A stretch of 64,000 nucleotides of DNA from Microbacterium sp. SORGH_AS_1204 (GTDB taxonomy: Bacteria > Actinomycetota > Actinomycetes > Actinomycetales > Microbacteriaceae): positions 1,426,001-1,490,000 of the forward strand of contig NZ_JAUTBD010000001.1 of assembly GCF_030818935.1 (NCBI RefSeq), in the 5' to 3' direction. The notes under the pieces are model-generated. The model was not told the origin of the DNA, did not search any database, and saw only the letters and a list, made by a program, of their open reading frames with translations. Position numbers and translations under genes: made by a program. Below, piece after piece: positions 20,977 through 29,682 of this stretch; within the stretch, counting starts at the first letter, position 1; each line of letters begins with the position of its first letter.

Positions 20977-20982
20977 TAGAAT
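20977..20982 (+). promoter_or_regulatory. -10 element of ctaB promoter
   Basis: TAGAAT 35 nt upstream of the ctaB ATG, in the 225-bp divergent region shared with tkt. No clear -35. The same hexamer occurs before the suf operon at 24007. Confidence 0.4.
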
Positions 20983-21016
20983 CGGTGAGGATCATTACGC
21001 TCTACCCCGGGGGACG

Positions 21017-21943
21017 ATGGACATCTCGACGACGTCGCACGTCATTGCGACGACCGATCGCCGCTCCGTCGGACGCACCGTCCGGGCCTACGTCGCGCTG
21101 ACCAAGCCCCGCGTCCTCGAGTTGTTGCTGGTCACCACCGTTCCGGTGATGATCCTCGCGCAGGGCGGCCTGCCCGACCTGTGGCTCATCTTCGCGACGG
21201 TCATCGGCGGATCGCTGAGCGCCGGTTCGGCGGCGGCGTTCAACATGTACCTCGACCGCGACATCGACGCGCACATGCAGCGCACCGAGAACCGCCCGCT
21301 GGTCACCGGCGAGGTCTCGCCGCGCGGTGCCGTCGTCTTCGCGTGGACGCTCGCCGCCGTCTCGACGGTGTGGCTCTGGGCGTTCACCAACCCTCTCGCG
21401 GCCGGTCTGTCGGCCGCGGCCATCTTCTTCTACGTCGTGATCTACACGATGATCCTCAAGCGCCGTACCGAGCAGAACATCGTGTGGGGCGGCATCGCGG
21501 GCTGCTTCCCGGTGCTCATCGGCTGGTCGGCCGTCACGGGGTCGCTCTCGTGGGCGCCGTTCATCCTGTTCGCGCTCGTCTTCCTGTGGACGCCGCCGCA
21601 CTACTGGCCGCTGTCGATGAAGTACGCCGCACAGTACGAAGAGGTCGATGTGCCCATGCTGGGCGCGACCCGAAGCGGCTCGCAGGTGGGCCTGCAGGTC
21701 ATCCTCTACGCGTGGGCGACGGTGGCGTGCTCGCTGCTGCTCATCCCGGTCGCCTCCATGGGCCTCGTCTACAGCGTCTCGGCGCTGGTTTTCGGCGGGT
21801 GGTTCATCTACGAGTCGCACCGCCTGTACTCGCGCGCCGTGCGCGGTGGGGAGCCCCGCCCGATGCGTGTGTTCCACGCGTCCATCACGTACCTCACGCT
21901 GCTGTTCGTCGCGATCGCCGTCGACCCGCTGCTGCCGTTCTGA
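21017..21943 (+). CDS. ctaB: protohaem IX farnesyltransferase (haem O synthase)
   Basis: Membrane prenyltransferase that adds a farnesyl group to haem B for cytochrome oxidase. 308 residues with about nine transmembrane helices. The first allylic-diphosphate motif is [19 protein letters not shown] and the second is in [28 protein letters not shown] is also diagnostic. ATG 21017 follows GGGGGA. ctaA, whose product uses haem O, lies 1 kb away on the other strand. Confidence 0.96.
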   Translation: MDISTTSHVIATTDRRSVGRTVRAYVALTKPRVLELLLVTTVPVMILAQGGLPDLWLIFATVIGGSLSAGSAAAFNMYLDRDIDAHMQRTENRPLVTGEVSPRGAVVFAWTLAAVSTVWLWAFTNPLAAGLSAAAIFFYVVIYTMILKRRTEQNIVWGGIAGCFPVLIGWSAVTGSLSWAPFILFALVFLWTPPHYWPLSMKYAAQYEEVDVPMLGATRSGSQVGLQVILYAWATVACSLLLIPVASMGLVYSVSALVFGGWFIYESHRLYSRAVRGGEPRPMRVFHASITYLTLLFVAIAVDPLLPF

Positions 21944-21953
21944 GCTGATCCGC

Positions 21954-21981
21954 GAGCGCCCGTCCCTTCGGGGGCGGGCGC
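21954..21981 (+). terminator. ctaB terminator
   Basis: AGCGCCCG/CGGGCGCT arms with one internal G-T pair and a TTCG-type loop, followed by TTTCGCG, 10 nt after the ctaB stop. Confidence 0.75.
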
Positions 21982-22215
21982 TTTCGCGTGCGGCGTCGTT
22001 CCGGGCGGCGACGGGGGTGGGTGCCGTCCAGATCCCGGATGCCACGCGCTGCGGCATCGACGACCGATGTGCCGCGATCCGAGGGCGAGCGTGCGGGTTG
22101 CTGCGCGGGGACTCGGGGAGCGGAGGAGATCCCGCGACGGGGGACGGGGTCGCGATATCCCTCGTCCGCTCCGCAAAGCTCCTCCGTCGGGGAGCCGTGG
22201 CGAGCGGGAACGCGA
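21982..22215. other. intergenic stretch between convergent ctaB and membrane-protein gene
   Basis: About 230 bp with no credible gene, promoter or repeat; flanked by two nearly identical GCGCCCG/CGGGCGC terminator stems, one per strand. Confidence 0.4.
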
Positions 22216-22250
22216 AAGCGCCCGCCCCGGTGGGATCGGGGCGGGCGCTT
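22216..22250 (-). terminator. terminator of the 22263-22739 gene
   Basis: 14-bp perfect stem (22216-22229 with 22237-22250) just beyond the stop; the minus strand continues CTTTCGCG. Confidence 0.75.
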
Positions 22251-22262
22251 CCACGTACGGGA

Positions 22263-22739
22263 TCAGCGACGCGGGGTGTCGTCTCCCGCGTCGAGCCGGG
22301 GCTCGTCGTGGCGCGCGGCGGAGGCGGCCTGCGGCGGGGCCGTCGCGGTCGACGGTGTCTCGACGTCGGCATCCTCGACTGCCAGGGGAGCGGCGGAGGT
22401 GTACGGAGCCGGCGCAGGCTCGAGAGCCGTCTCGTCGTCGCTGTTCCAGTCGATGGTCTCGACGGCGACGTCGGGGCGGCGGGTCAGGGCGCTGGCGGCG
22501 GCGAGGGCCAGCACGGCCACGATGCCGACGGCACCGGCGCCGAGGACGGCGGCACCGACGACGACCCAGGACTGGCCGACGTAGACCTGCACGACGGTGG
22601 CGTTCGGGTCGTTGAGAACCTGCTCCATCGCGTTGATCCCGTTCAGGACGATCGCGAGCCCGCCGATGATGGCGGCCAGGGATGCGACGACGAGCACCCA
22701 GAACGGGATGCTGGTCAGCAGACGGGGACGAGTCTTCAT
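22263..22739 (-). CDS. small two-helix membrane protein, function unknown
   Basis: 158 residues. Two transmembrane segments are visible (about 11-33, PFWVLVVASLAAIIGGLAIVL, and 56-80, WVVVGAAVLGAGAVGIVAVL), joined by a short outside loop, then an acidic Pro/Ala/Thr-rich cytosolic tail ending DDTPRR. I do not recognise a family. ATG 22739 was chosen because AAGGAG lies 8 nt upstream; a longer reading frame has no ribosome site. It stands alone between ctaB and ctaA, so any link to haem or respiration is only positional. Confidence 0.7.
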   Translation of the reverse strand: MKTRPRLLTSIPFWVLVVASLAAIIGGLAIVLNGINAMEQVLNDPNATVVQVYVGQSWVVVGAAVLGAGAVGIVAVLALAAASALTRRPDVAVETIDWNSDDETALEPAPAPYTSAAPLAVEDADVETPSTATAPPQAASAARHDEPRLDAGDDTPRR

Positions 22740-22932
22740 GGGGAGTACTCCTTGTCGTTCCGACCCGGGGGAGTCGGACAGCGTCACCCGACGCGGTGGC
22801 ATCGGGTGGGTCACGGGCGGCGATCACCCGGATCACCAGCCTGTCTCATCCGCCCTCACCGCTCCTAGGGGTCGCCGATGAAAGCCCTATGAGCGTATAA
22901 GGGCGTCACACGCCTTCCGGGCGGCGGGGGCG

Positions 22933-23919
22933 TCAGCCGCGTACCGAGGCCGTTTCGCGCGGAACGACCCGCCCGGTCGCGACGACGGGCCGCTTCAGGC
23001 GCAGCACGACCACCGTCATCGTCGCGGCGGCCAGCGCTGCGAGCACCATGTGCGTTCCGACGGCGATCTCGGGCAGGCCGTTGCGGGCCTGATAGAGACC
23101 GACGGCGATCTGCACGAGTTCGACGGCCAGCAGCGCGACGGCCCAGCGGCGCACATCGAGACGCAGGCGCCGCGCGAACACGGCGACGACGAGCGTGAGG
23201 GCGAACAGCGCGTACCCGGGCCACGCGTGCACGTGCTCGAGCACCTCGGCGTTGAAGCCGTTGCGCACCGACGCCTCGTCGCCGGAGTGGGGTCCCGCGC
23301 CCGTGGTGAGCACGCCGAACACGATGGTCAGCGCCAGCACCGCCGTGGTCGCGTGCACGAGACCGGCGAACCACCGGGGGGCGGCGAGCGTGCGGGGCCC
23401 CGCCGGCTGGTACATGCGCACGAGGAACGCCGCGCACACCGCGACGAGCGAGACCGAGGCGACGTAGTGGAATCCGACGATGAACGGGTTCAGTCCCGTG
23501 AGCACGGTGATGCCGCCGACGACGGCCTGGGCGACGATGCCCAGCAGCACGACCAGCGAGAGCACGAAGAGCACGCGGCGCTCGCGACGCATGCGCCACA
23601 CCAGCACGACGACGGCCAGGGCGAGGATGCCGACCAGCCCGGTGAGGGTGCGGTTGCCGAACTCGATGATGCCGTGGATGCCCATCTCGGGGGTGTTCAC
23701 GAGCGAGTCGGGGGTGCAGCGGGGCCAGGTCGGGCAGCCGAGCCCCGATCCGGTCAGACGCACGGCGCCGCCGGTGGCGATGATGAGCACCTCGGCGACG
23801 AACGACAGCCAGGCGAACACGCGCACTCGCCGGTCGACGTCGGCGGGCAGCCACGCGATGACGCGCTGCAGGGGCGCCGGAACGCGTGACGGGGCGGTGG
23901 GGGACGAGGCGGAGGGCAT
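22933..23919 (-). CDS. ctaA: haem A synthase
   Basis: Membrane enzyme that oxidises the C8 methyl of haem O to the formyl group of haem A for aa3 oxidase. 328 residues, eight transmembrane helices in two four-helix halves. Haem-ligand histidines appear in GIIEFGNRTLTG (with preceding GIHG), VGFHYVAS, EHVHAWPGY and VGTHMVLA; TGSGLGCPTWPRC carries the paired cysteines. ATG 23919 is chosen because the upstream frame extension is Pro-rich and unlike the family. Divergent from the suf operon. Confidence 0.93.
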   Translation of the reverse strand: MPSASSPTAPSRVPAPLQRVIAWLPADVDRRVRVFAWLSFVAEVLIIATGGAVRLTGSGLGCPTWPRCTPDSLVNTPEMGIHGIIEFGNRTLTGLVGILALAVVVLVWRMRRERRVLFVLSLVVLLGIVAQAVVGGITVLTGLNPFIVGFHYVASVSLVAVCAAFLVRMYQPAGPRTLAAPRWFAGLVHATTAVLALTIVFGVLTTGAGPHSGDEASVRNGFNAEVLEHVHAWPGYALFALTLVVAVFARRLRLDVRRWAVALLAVELVQIAVGLYQARNGLPEIAVGTHMVLAALAAATMTVVVLRLKRPVVATGRVVPRETASVRG

Positions 23920-24006
23920 GCGTGCGGCTTCCTGGCATCGAGGCGGCCCCGGCGTACCCGGCGTGCGGGGGAGCGGTGCTGCCATGCCGGGAGCGGGTGT
24001 TGCCTG

Positions 24007-24012
24007 TAGAAT
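24007..24012 (+). promoter_or_regulatory. -10 element of suf operon and its leader
   Basis: TAGAAT 166 nt before sufB. The leader contains a 6-bp hairpin (AGGCGC 24061-24066 with GCGCCT 24074-24079). No SufR-type regulator gene precedes sufB here, which differs from many actinobacteria. Confidence 0.35.
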
Positions 24013-24177
24013 CGAAGGGTCCGGGTGCAGCGCTCACGCGATCCGCACCACAGACAGTCTAGGCGCGCAGCCAGCGCCTTCGAGCGGGCCCACCAGCGAC
24101 ATTCCTGGGACTTCGTCCGGAGTCCGGAATGCCGGGGCGGATGACACCGTTGGAGCCCGAGAAGGAGAGTGATCACC

Positions 24178-25596
24178 ATGTCCGATGTCCTCATCGACCG
24201 ACCCGAGCTCGAAAGCCTGGGGCAATACGAGTTCGGCTGGCACGACACCGATGCCGCCGGCGCGATCGCGCAGCGCGGGATCAACGAGGACGTCGTGCGC
24301 GGCATCTCCTCGTTGAAGTCCGAGCCGGAGTGGATGCTGAAGACGCGCCTCAAGGGCTACCAGCTCTTCGGTCGCAAGCCCATGCCCACGTGGGGCGCCG
24401 ATCTCAGCGAGATCGACTTCGACAACATCAAATACTTCGTGCGGTCCACCGAGAAGCAGGCGCAGACCTGGGAAGACCTTCCGGAAGAGATCCGCAACAC
24501 CTACGAGAAGCTCGGCATCCCCGAGGCCGAGCGTCAGCGCCTGGTCGCCGGCGTCGCCGCGCAGTACGAGTCCGAGGTGGTCTACCACCAGATCCGCGAA
24601 GACCTCGAGCAGCAGGGTGTCATCTTCATGGACACCGACACGGCGCTGCGCGAGCACCCCGAGTTCTTCGAGGAGTACTTCGGCACCGTCATCCCCGCCG
24701 GCGACAACAAGTTCGCGGCGCTGAACACGGCGGTGTGGTCGGGCGGCTCGTTCGTCTACGTCCCGAAGGGCGTGCACGTCGAGATCCCGCTGCAGGCGTA
24801 CTTCCGCATCAACACCGAGAACATGGGTCAGTTCGAGCGGACCCTGATCATCGCCGACGAAGACAGCTACGTCCACTACATCGAGGGCTGCACCGCCCCG
24901 ATCTACAAGAGCGACTCGCTGCACTCGGCCGTGGTCGAGATCATCGTGAAGAAGAACGCCCGCGTGCGTTACACGACGATCCAGAACTGGTCGAACAACG
25001 TCTACAACCTCGTCACCAAGCGCGCGGTCGCCCACGAGGGCGCCACCATGGAGTGGGTCGACGGCAACATCGGCTCCAAGGTGACGATGAAGTACCCCTC
25101 CATCTACCTGATGGGCGAGCACGCCAAGGGCGAGACCCTGTCGGTCGCCTTCGCCGGTCCCGGTCAGCACCAGGACGCCGGCGCGAAGATGATCCACATG
25201 GCGCCGTACACGCAGTCGTCGATCGTGTCGAAGTCGATCGCCCGCGGCGGCGGTCGCGCCGGCTACCGCGGCGAGGTGCGAGTGGATGCCAACGCGCACC
25301 ACTCCGCCAACACGGTGCGCTGCGACGCGCTGCTGGTCGACACCATCTCGCGCAGCGACACGTACCCCGCGATCGACATCCGCGTCGACGACGTGCAGCT
25401 CGGCCACGAAGCAACCGTCTCGAAGGTCAGCGAGGAGCAGCTCTTCTACCTGCAGTCGCGCGGCCTGCCTGAAGACGAGGCCATGGCCATGATCGTGCGC
25501 GGGTTCATCGAGCCCATCGCGCGTGAACTGCCCATGGAGTACGCGCTCGAACTGAACAAGCTCATCGAGATGGGCATGGAAGGATCCGTAGGCTAA
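24178..25596 (+). CDS. sufB: Fe-S cluster scaffold protein SufB
   Basis: Core scaffold of the SufBC2D complex on which Fe-S clusters are built. 472 residues, beta-helix family UPF0051. Typical features are YEFGWHDTD near the N-terminus, [34 protein letters not shown], and [17 protein letters not shown] with the conserved cluster/sulfur cysteine. No intein is present. ATG 24178 has AAGGAG 10 nt upstream; the GTG at 24169 is too close to that site. The stop TAA directly abuts the sufD ATG. Confidence 0.97.
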   Translation: MSDVLIDRPELESLGQYEFGWHDTDAAGAIAQRGINEDVVRGISSLKSEPEWMLKTRLKGYQLFGRKPMPTWGADLSEIDFDNIKYFVRSTEKQAQTWEDLPEEIRNTYEKLGIPEAERQRLVAGVAAQYESEVVYHQIREDLEQQGVIFMDTDTALREHPEFFEEYFGTVIPAGDNKFAALNTAVWSGGSFVYVPKGVHVEIPLQAYFRINTENMGQFERTLIIADEDSYVHYIEGCTAPIYKSDSLHSAVVEIIVKKNARVRYTTIQNWSNNVYNLVTKRAVAHEGATMEWVDGNIGSKVTMKYPSIYLMGEHAKGETLSVAFAGPGQHQDAGAKMIHMAPYTQSSIVSKSIARGGGRAGYRGEVRVDANAHHSANTVRCDALLVDTISRSDTYPAIDIRVDDVQLGHEATVSKVSEEQLFYLQSRGLPEDEAMAMIVRGFIEPIARELPMEYALELNKLIEMGMEGSVG

Positions 25597-26790
25597 ATGT
25601 CGACTGCGACGCAGACCCCCGCAGCCGCCGCGGAGGGTCACATCGACCCTGCCGCCCTCGTGGCATCCGTCGTTCCGGTGCAGACGCGCTCGGAGCGGGC
25701 GACCTCGTTCGACCCGGCCGATTTCGGCACGCCGACGGGCCGCGAGGTCAACTGGAAGCTCAGCCCGATCGACCGGCTCGCGCCGTTGTTCGCCGATGAG
25801 GCCGGACCGACCGGCGTCATGCGCGTCGAGGTCGAGGCACCGGCCGAGGTGCAGCAGTCGCGCCTCGCCGCCGGTGACGCCCCGCGCGGCGAGCACTTCC
25901 GTCCCGAAGACCTGACCGCCGCCCTCGCCTGGACGCACGAGAGCGAGGCGCCGTTGCTGCGGATCCCCGCGAACGTCGAACTCGACGCGCCCGTCGTCGT
26001 GCGGCTCACCGGCACCGGTGGCCTCGCGCACGCCCATGTCGTGATCGAGGCGCAGCCGAACTCGCGCGGCACCGTCGTGCTGCGACACGAGGGCACGGCC
26101 CAGCACGCGCAGAACGTCGAGATCATCGTGCGCGACGGCGCCGACCTCACCGTCGTGTCGGTGCAGAAGTGGGATGACGACGCGATCCACGCCTCCGCCC
26201 ACCAGGCCCGCGTCGACCGGGACGCGAAGCTGACGCACGTCGTGGTCAGCTTCGGCGGCGGTGTCGTGCGCGTGAATCCGTCGGTCGAGCTGGCGGGTGC
26301 CGGGTCGGAGGGGCGCCTGTACGGCCTGTCGTTCTCCGACGCCGGCCAGCACCTCGAGTCGCAGGTGTACCTGCACCACAAGGGACCGCACACGGTCGGC
26401 GACGTGCTCTACAAGGGGGCTCTGCAGGGCGCCAGCGCCCGCAGCGTCTGGATCGGCGACGTGCTCATCGGACCGGATGCCACGGGCACCGACTCCTACG
26501 AGGCCAACCGCAACCTCGTGCTCACCGACGGTGCCCGCGCCGACTCGATCCCGAACCTCGAGATCGAGACCGGTGACATCCAGGGCGCGGGCCACGCCAG
26601 CGCCACGGGTCGTTTCGACGACGAGCAGCTGTTCTACCTGCAGGCCCGCGGCATCGCCGAAGACGAGGCGCGTCGCCTGGTCGTGCTCGGCTTCCTCAGC
26701 GAGATCGTCCAGCGGATCGGCATCCCCGAGCTCGAGACCGAGCTGACCGAGGCGATCGAGCGCGAGCTGGCCGAGGGAGCTGCCGCGTGA
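25597..26790 (+). CDS. sufD: Fe-S cluster assembly protein SufD
   Basis: Partner of SufB in the SufBC2D scaffold. 397 residues, same beta-helix fold: long N-terminal region, then the repeats around NSRGTVVLRHEG, and the C-terminal EDEQLFYLQARGIAEDEARRLVV that parallels the SufB end. ATG 25597 begins with no spacer after the sufB stop. Its TGA overlaps the Rieske gene's GTG. Confidence 0.95.
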   Translation: MSTATQTPAAAAEGHIDPAALVASVVPVQTRSERATSFDPADFGTPTGREVNWKLSPIDRLAPLFADEAGPTGVMRVEVEAPAEVQQSRLAAGDAPRGEHFRPEDLTAALAWTHESEAPLLRIPANVELDAPVVVRLTGTGGLAHAHVVIEAQPNSRGTVVLRHEGTAQHAQNVEIIVRDGADLTVVSVQKWDDDAIHASAHQARVDRDAKLTHVVVSFGGGVVRVNPSVELAGAGSEGRLYGLSFSDAGQHLESQVYLHHKGPHTVGDVLYKGALQGASARSVWIGDVLIGPDATGTDSYEANRNLVLTDGARADSIPNLEIETGDIQGAGHASATGRFDDEQLFYLQARGIAEDEARRLVVLGFLSEIVQRIGIPELETELTEAIERELAEGAAA

Positions 26791-27116
26791 GCGCCTCCCG
26801 CGCCTGCGCGCTGAGCGACCTCGTGCAAGACGAAGCACACCGCGTCGAGATCGACGGCGTCGCGATCGCCGTCGTGCTCGACGGCAACGGCGACGTGCAC
26901 GCGATCGGCGACGTCTGCACCCACGGCGACATCTCGCTCTCGGACGGCTTCGTCGAGGGCGAGACGCTGGAATGCTGGGCGCACGGCTCGGCGTTCTCGC
27001 TCAAGACCGGTCGCCCGCTCAACCTCCCGGCCTTCGAGCCGGTGCCCGTGTACGAGGTCGTGATCGACGGAGACGACGTGCTCATCGATCCGTCCGTCAC
27101 CAAGGCGACGGCCTGA
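26787..27116 (+). CDS. Rieske-type [2Fe-2S] ferredoxin of the suf operon
   Basis: 109-residue single-domain Rieske protein. The cluster ligands are visible as CTHG and, 16 residues on, CWAHG (Cys-X-His and Cys-X2-His). It is probably the electron donor or an Fe-S carrier for the SUF machinery; similar genes sit between sufD and sufC in Micrococcales. GTG 26787 overlaps the sufD stop as GTGA. Not a ring-hydroxylating dioxygenase subunit, since no oxygenase gene is nearby. Confidence 0.9.
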   Translation: MSASRACALSDLVQDEAHRVEIDGVAIAVVLDGNGDVHAIGDVCTHGDISLSDGFVEGETLECWAHGSAFSLKTGRPLNLPAFEPVPVYEVVIDGDDVLIDPSVTKATA

Positions 27117-27154
27117 GCCTCGCCACCACGACCCAGATTTACGTAAGGAAACCC

Positions 27155-27925
27155 ATGTCTGTCCTCGAGATCCGCGACCTCCACGTGACGGTCGAGACGG
27201 AGAACGGTACGACCCCGATCCTCAACGGTGTCACGCTGACGCTGCGCACCGGTGAGACCCACGCCATCATGGGCCCCAACGGCTCCGGCAAGTCGACCCT
27301 GGCGTACACGATCGCCGGTCACCCCAAGTACACCGTCACGAGCGGCTCGATCATGCTCGACGGCGAAGACGTGCTCGAGATGAGCGTCGACGAGCGCGCC
27401 CGTGCGGGTCTCTTCCTGGCGATGCAGTACCCGGTCGAGATCCCCGGCGTCACCGTCACCAACTTCCTGCGCACGGCCAAGACGGCCATCGACGGGGAGG
27501 CTCCGGCCATCCGCTCGTGGACGAAGGACGTCAAGGGTGCCATGCAGAACCTGCGCATGGACGCGAAGTTCGCGGCCCGCAACGTCAACGAGGGCTTCTC
27601 GGGTGGCGAGAAGAAGCGCCACGAGATCCTGCAGCTCGAACTGCTCGAGCCGAAGATCGCCGTGCTCGACGAGACCGACTCCGGTCTCGACGTCGACGCG
27701 CTGAAGATCGTGTCGGAGGGTGTGAACCGCGCCAAGGAGCAGACCGACCTCGGTGTGCTGCTCATCACGCACTACACCCGCATCCTGCGCTACATCCGGC
27801 CCGACTTCGTGCACGTCGTCGTCAAGGGCAAGATCGTCGAAGAGGGCGGCCCCGAGCTCGCCGACCGTCTCGAAGAAGAGGGCTACGACCGTTTCCTCGA
27901 GGCCGGTACGCCGGTCGACGCGTAA
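27155..27925 (+). CDS. sufC: Fe-S assembly ATPase SufC
   Basis: ABC-type ATPase that drives conformational change of SufB-SufD. 256 residues: Walker A MGPNGSGKSTL, SufC-specific GLFLAMQYPVEIPGV, ABC signature GFSGGEKKR, Walker B IAVLDETDSGLD and H-loop THYTR. ATG 27155 has AAGGA 7 nt upstream; longer frames run into the Rieske gene. sufT follows after 9 nt. Confidence 0.97.
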   Translation: MSVLEIRDLHVTVETENGTTPILNGVTLTLRTGETHAIMGPNGSGKSTLAYTIAGHPKYTVTSGSIMLDGEDVLEMSVDERARAGLFLAMQYPVEIPGVTVTNFLRTAKTAIDGEAPAIRSWTKDVKGAMQNLRMDAKFAARNVNEGFSGGEKKRHEILQLELLEPKIAVLDETDSGLDVDALKIVSEGVNRAKEQTDLGVLLITHYTRILRYIRPDFVHVVVKGKIVEEGGPELADRLEEEGYDRFLEAGTPVDA

Positions 27926-27928
27926 GAT
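27923..27928 (+). promoter_or_regulatory. -10 element for leaderless sufT transcript
   Basis: TAAGAT overlaps the sufC stop codon and lies 6 nt before the sufT ATG. There is no Shine-Dalgarno, so sufT may be transcribed leaderless as well as from the operon promoter. Confidence 0.45.
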
Positions 27929-27934
27929 CGTTAC

Positions 27935-28264
27935 ATGACCGCAACCCTCGCGCCCGAAAAGTACGACGAGGTCACCGAGGCCCTGAAAGACGTCATGGAC
28001 CCCGAACTGGGGATCAACGTCGTCGATCTGGGACTCATCTACGACCTCGCGTGGGATGACGAGAACGACGCCCTCGTCATCCACATGACCTTGACGTCGG
28101 CCGGCTGCCCCCTGACCGATGTGCTCGAAGAGCAGACGGCTCAGGCCCTCGACAACGTCGTGGACCGCTTCCGCATCAACTGGGTGTGGATGCCGCCGTG
28201 GGGTCCCGAGCGGATCACCGACGACGGCCGTGACATGATGCGCGCCCTCGGCTTCGCGATCTGA
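27935..28264 (+). CDS. sufT: Fe-S maturation factor SufT (MIP18/DUF59)
   Basis: Small cytosolic protein that helps load Fe-S clusters on targets. 109 residues with the DUF59 core DPELGINVVDLGLIYDL and the conserved cysteine in LTSAGCPLTDVLEEQ, ending in the PPWGPERITDDGRDMMRALG typical of the actinobacterial SufT. Last gene of sufB-sufD-Rieske-sufC-sufT. sufS and sufU, usual neighbours, are absent from the window. Confidence 0.93.
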   Translation: MTATLAPEKYDEVTEALKDVMDPELGINVVDLGLIYDLAWDDENDALVIHMTLTSAGCPLTDVLEEQTAQALDNVVDRFRINWVWMPPWGPERITDDGRDMMRALGFAI

Positions 28265-28323
28265 GGCTGAGTCCCGACCGCGGCGGACGAGTGATGTGTG
28301 CCCGCGATCTGAGATCGAGTCCC

Positions 28324-28354
28324 GAACGCCCGTCCCTCCATGGGGCGGGCGTTC
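28324..28354 (+). terminator. suf operon terminator
   Basis: GAACGCCCG/CGGGCGTTC stem with a short CCATGG-centred loop, followed by GCCTTTT. Classic intrinsic terminator about 60 nt after sufT. Confidence 0.85.
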
Positions 28355-28431
28355 GCCTTTTCCGGGTGCGGGGGCCCACGCCCGTGTTTCGCTGTCTGAC
28401 GCCGTGATTCCGTGGCATCCGCAGCCCTCAA

Positions 28432-28437
28432 TAGGCT
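28432..28437 (+). promoter_or_regulatory. -10 element, leaderless C-S lyase transcript
   Basis: TAGGCT exactly 6 nt before ATG 28444, with no Shine-Dalgarno between. Confidence 0.5.
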
Positions 28438-28443
28438 TTGCAG

Positions 28444-29667
28444 ATGAGCGTTCCTCCGTTGCAGGCCCTGCCGCTCGAGCTCCTGCGTCAGCGTTCGAGC
28501 ACGAAGTGGCGCTCGTACGGCGACGACGTCATCCCGATGTTCGTGGCCGAGACCGACTTCGCCCTGGCGCCCGCGATCACCGCGGCGCTGCAGCGCGCCG
28601 TCGAGATCGGCGACACCGGATACACCCCGCCGCGGCCGGGGATCGACCTCGACTTCGCCGACTACGCCGAGCGCCTGTGGGGCTGGCGACCCGACACGGC
28701 GCGTATCCGCTGGACGGGCGACGTGATGATGGGCGTCGTCGAGGTGCTGCGCGCGGTGACGGCCCCCGGCGATCGGGTCGTCGTCACTCCTCCCGTCTAC
28801 CCGCCGTTCTACGACACGGTGGAGGAGGCCGGTGCCGTGGTCGAGCGGGTGCCGCTGGTCGACGACGGCGAGCGGTGGTCTCTCGATCTCGACGGCATCG
28901 AACGAGCGCTGGCCGACGGCGCGCGGTCGGTACTGCTGTGCAACCCGCACAACCCGACCGGTACGGTGCACTCCCGGGAGTCGCTCGCCGCCCTCGCGCG
29001 CCTCGCGCACCGTTACGGTGCCACGGTCGTCAGCGACGAGATCCACGCGCCGCTGACGCATGCGCCCGCCGTGTTCACCCCGTTCCTGGATGCCGCGCCC
29101 GAGGCGGCGGCGGTGGGGTACACCGTGACCAGCGCGAGCAAGACCTACAACCTCGCGGGCCTGAAGTGCGCCGTGATCGTGACCGGCTCCGAGGAGACGG
29201 CCGCGGTGGTGCGGGCTCTGCCGTGGGAGGTCGAGTGGCGGGCCGGGCTGTTCGGCGTGATCGCCAACCGCGCAGCGTTCGCGCCCGACAGCGACGAGTG
29301 GCTCGAGGGGCTGCTGGCGGCCCTCGATCACAACCGCCGGTTGCTGGCCGACCTGTTGGCCGAGCACCTGCCGCTGGCCCGATACCGGACCCCGGATGCC
29401 GGCTTCCTCGCCTGGGTCGACGTCTCGGCCTACGGGTGGGGTGACAATCCCGCGCCGTTCATCCGCCGCGAGGCGAAGGTCGCGCTGCACCACGGACCGC
29501 TCTTCGGCGAAGAGGGCGTGGGGCACGTGCGCATCAACGTCGGGTGCGACCCGGAGGTGCTGCGCGACGCGGTCGAGCGGATCGGTCGTCTCGCCGTCGC
29601 GGCCGGTGCGGACGCGGGCGGATCGCCCATCGTCGAGAGGTCGCTCGTGGCATCCGAAGATAGGTAA
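28444..29667 (+). CDS. PLP-dependent aminotransferase/C-S lyase (MalY/PatB family)
   Basis: Fold-type I PLP enzyme, 407 residues, likely a cystathionine beta-lyase-like C-S lyase that releases homocysteine or sulfide from thioethers. Diagnostic features: PMFVAETDFALAP and GDTGYTPP near the N-terminus, CNPHNPTGTVHS, VSDEIHAPL (PLP Asp), and the Schiff-base lysine in SASKTYNLAGLK. ATG 28444 is chosen over TTG 28438 because a -10 hexamer lies 6 nt upstream. Its place after suf is where a cysteine desulfurase often stands, but it lacks SufS features; whether it supplies sulfur there is speculation. Confidence 0.88.
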   Translation: MSVPPLQALPLELLRQRSSTKWRSYGDDVIPMFVAETDFALAPAITAALQRAVEIGDTGYTPPRPGIDLDFADYAERLWGWRPDTARIRWTGDVMMGVVEVLRAVTAPGDRVVVTPPVYPPFYDTVEEAGAVVERVPLVDDGERWSLDLDGIERALADGARSVLLCNPHNPTGTVHSRESLAALARLAHRYGATVVSDEIHAPLTHAPAVFTPFLDAAPEAAAVGYTVTSASKTYNLAGLKCAVIVTGSEETAAVVRALPWEVEWRAGLFGVIANRAAFAPDSDEWLEGLLAALDHNRRLLADLLAEHLPLARYRTPDAGFLAWVDVSAYGWGDNPAPFIRREAKVALHHGPLFGEEGVGHVRINVGCDPEVLRDAVERIGRLAVAAGADAGGSPIVERSLVASEDR

Positions 29668-29678
29668 GGGTATCCTTA
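29660..29678. promoter_or_regulatory. DtxR/IdeR-like iron box with -10 of siderophore-interacting gene
   Basis: The 19-bp site beginning ATAGGTAAGG matches the DtxR consensus at about 13 positions by eye. It overlaps a TATCCT -10 hexamer (29671-29676) 6 nt before the GTG of the next gene, so iron-loaded repressor would block initiation. Confidence 0.6.
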
Positions 29679-29682
29679 TCGA

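Noticed and set aside
22885-22910. Weak hairpin GCCCT-N11-AGGGC after ctaA as terminator
   Set aside because: Only a 5-bp stem; not strong enough to list.
24034-26838. 934-codon reading frame on the minus strand across sufB-sufD
   Set aside because: Shadow of the high-GC third position of sufB and sufD; its translation is Arg/Gly/Val/Asp-rich without motifs.
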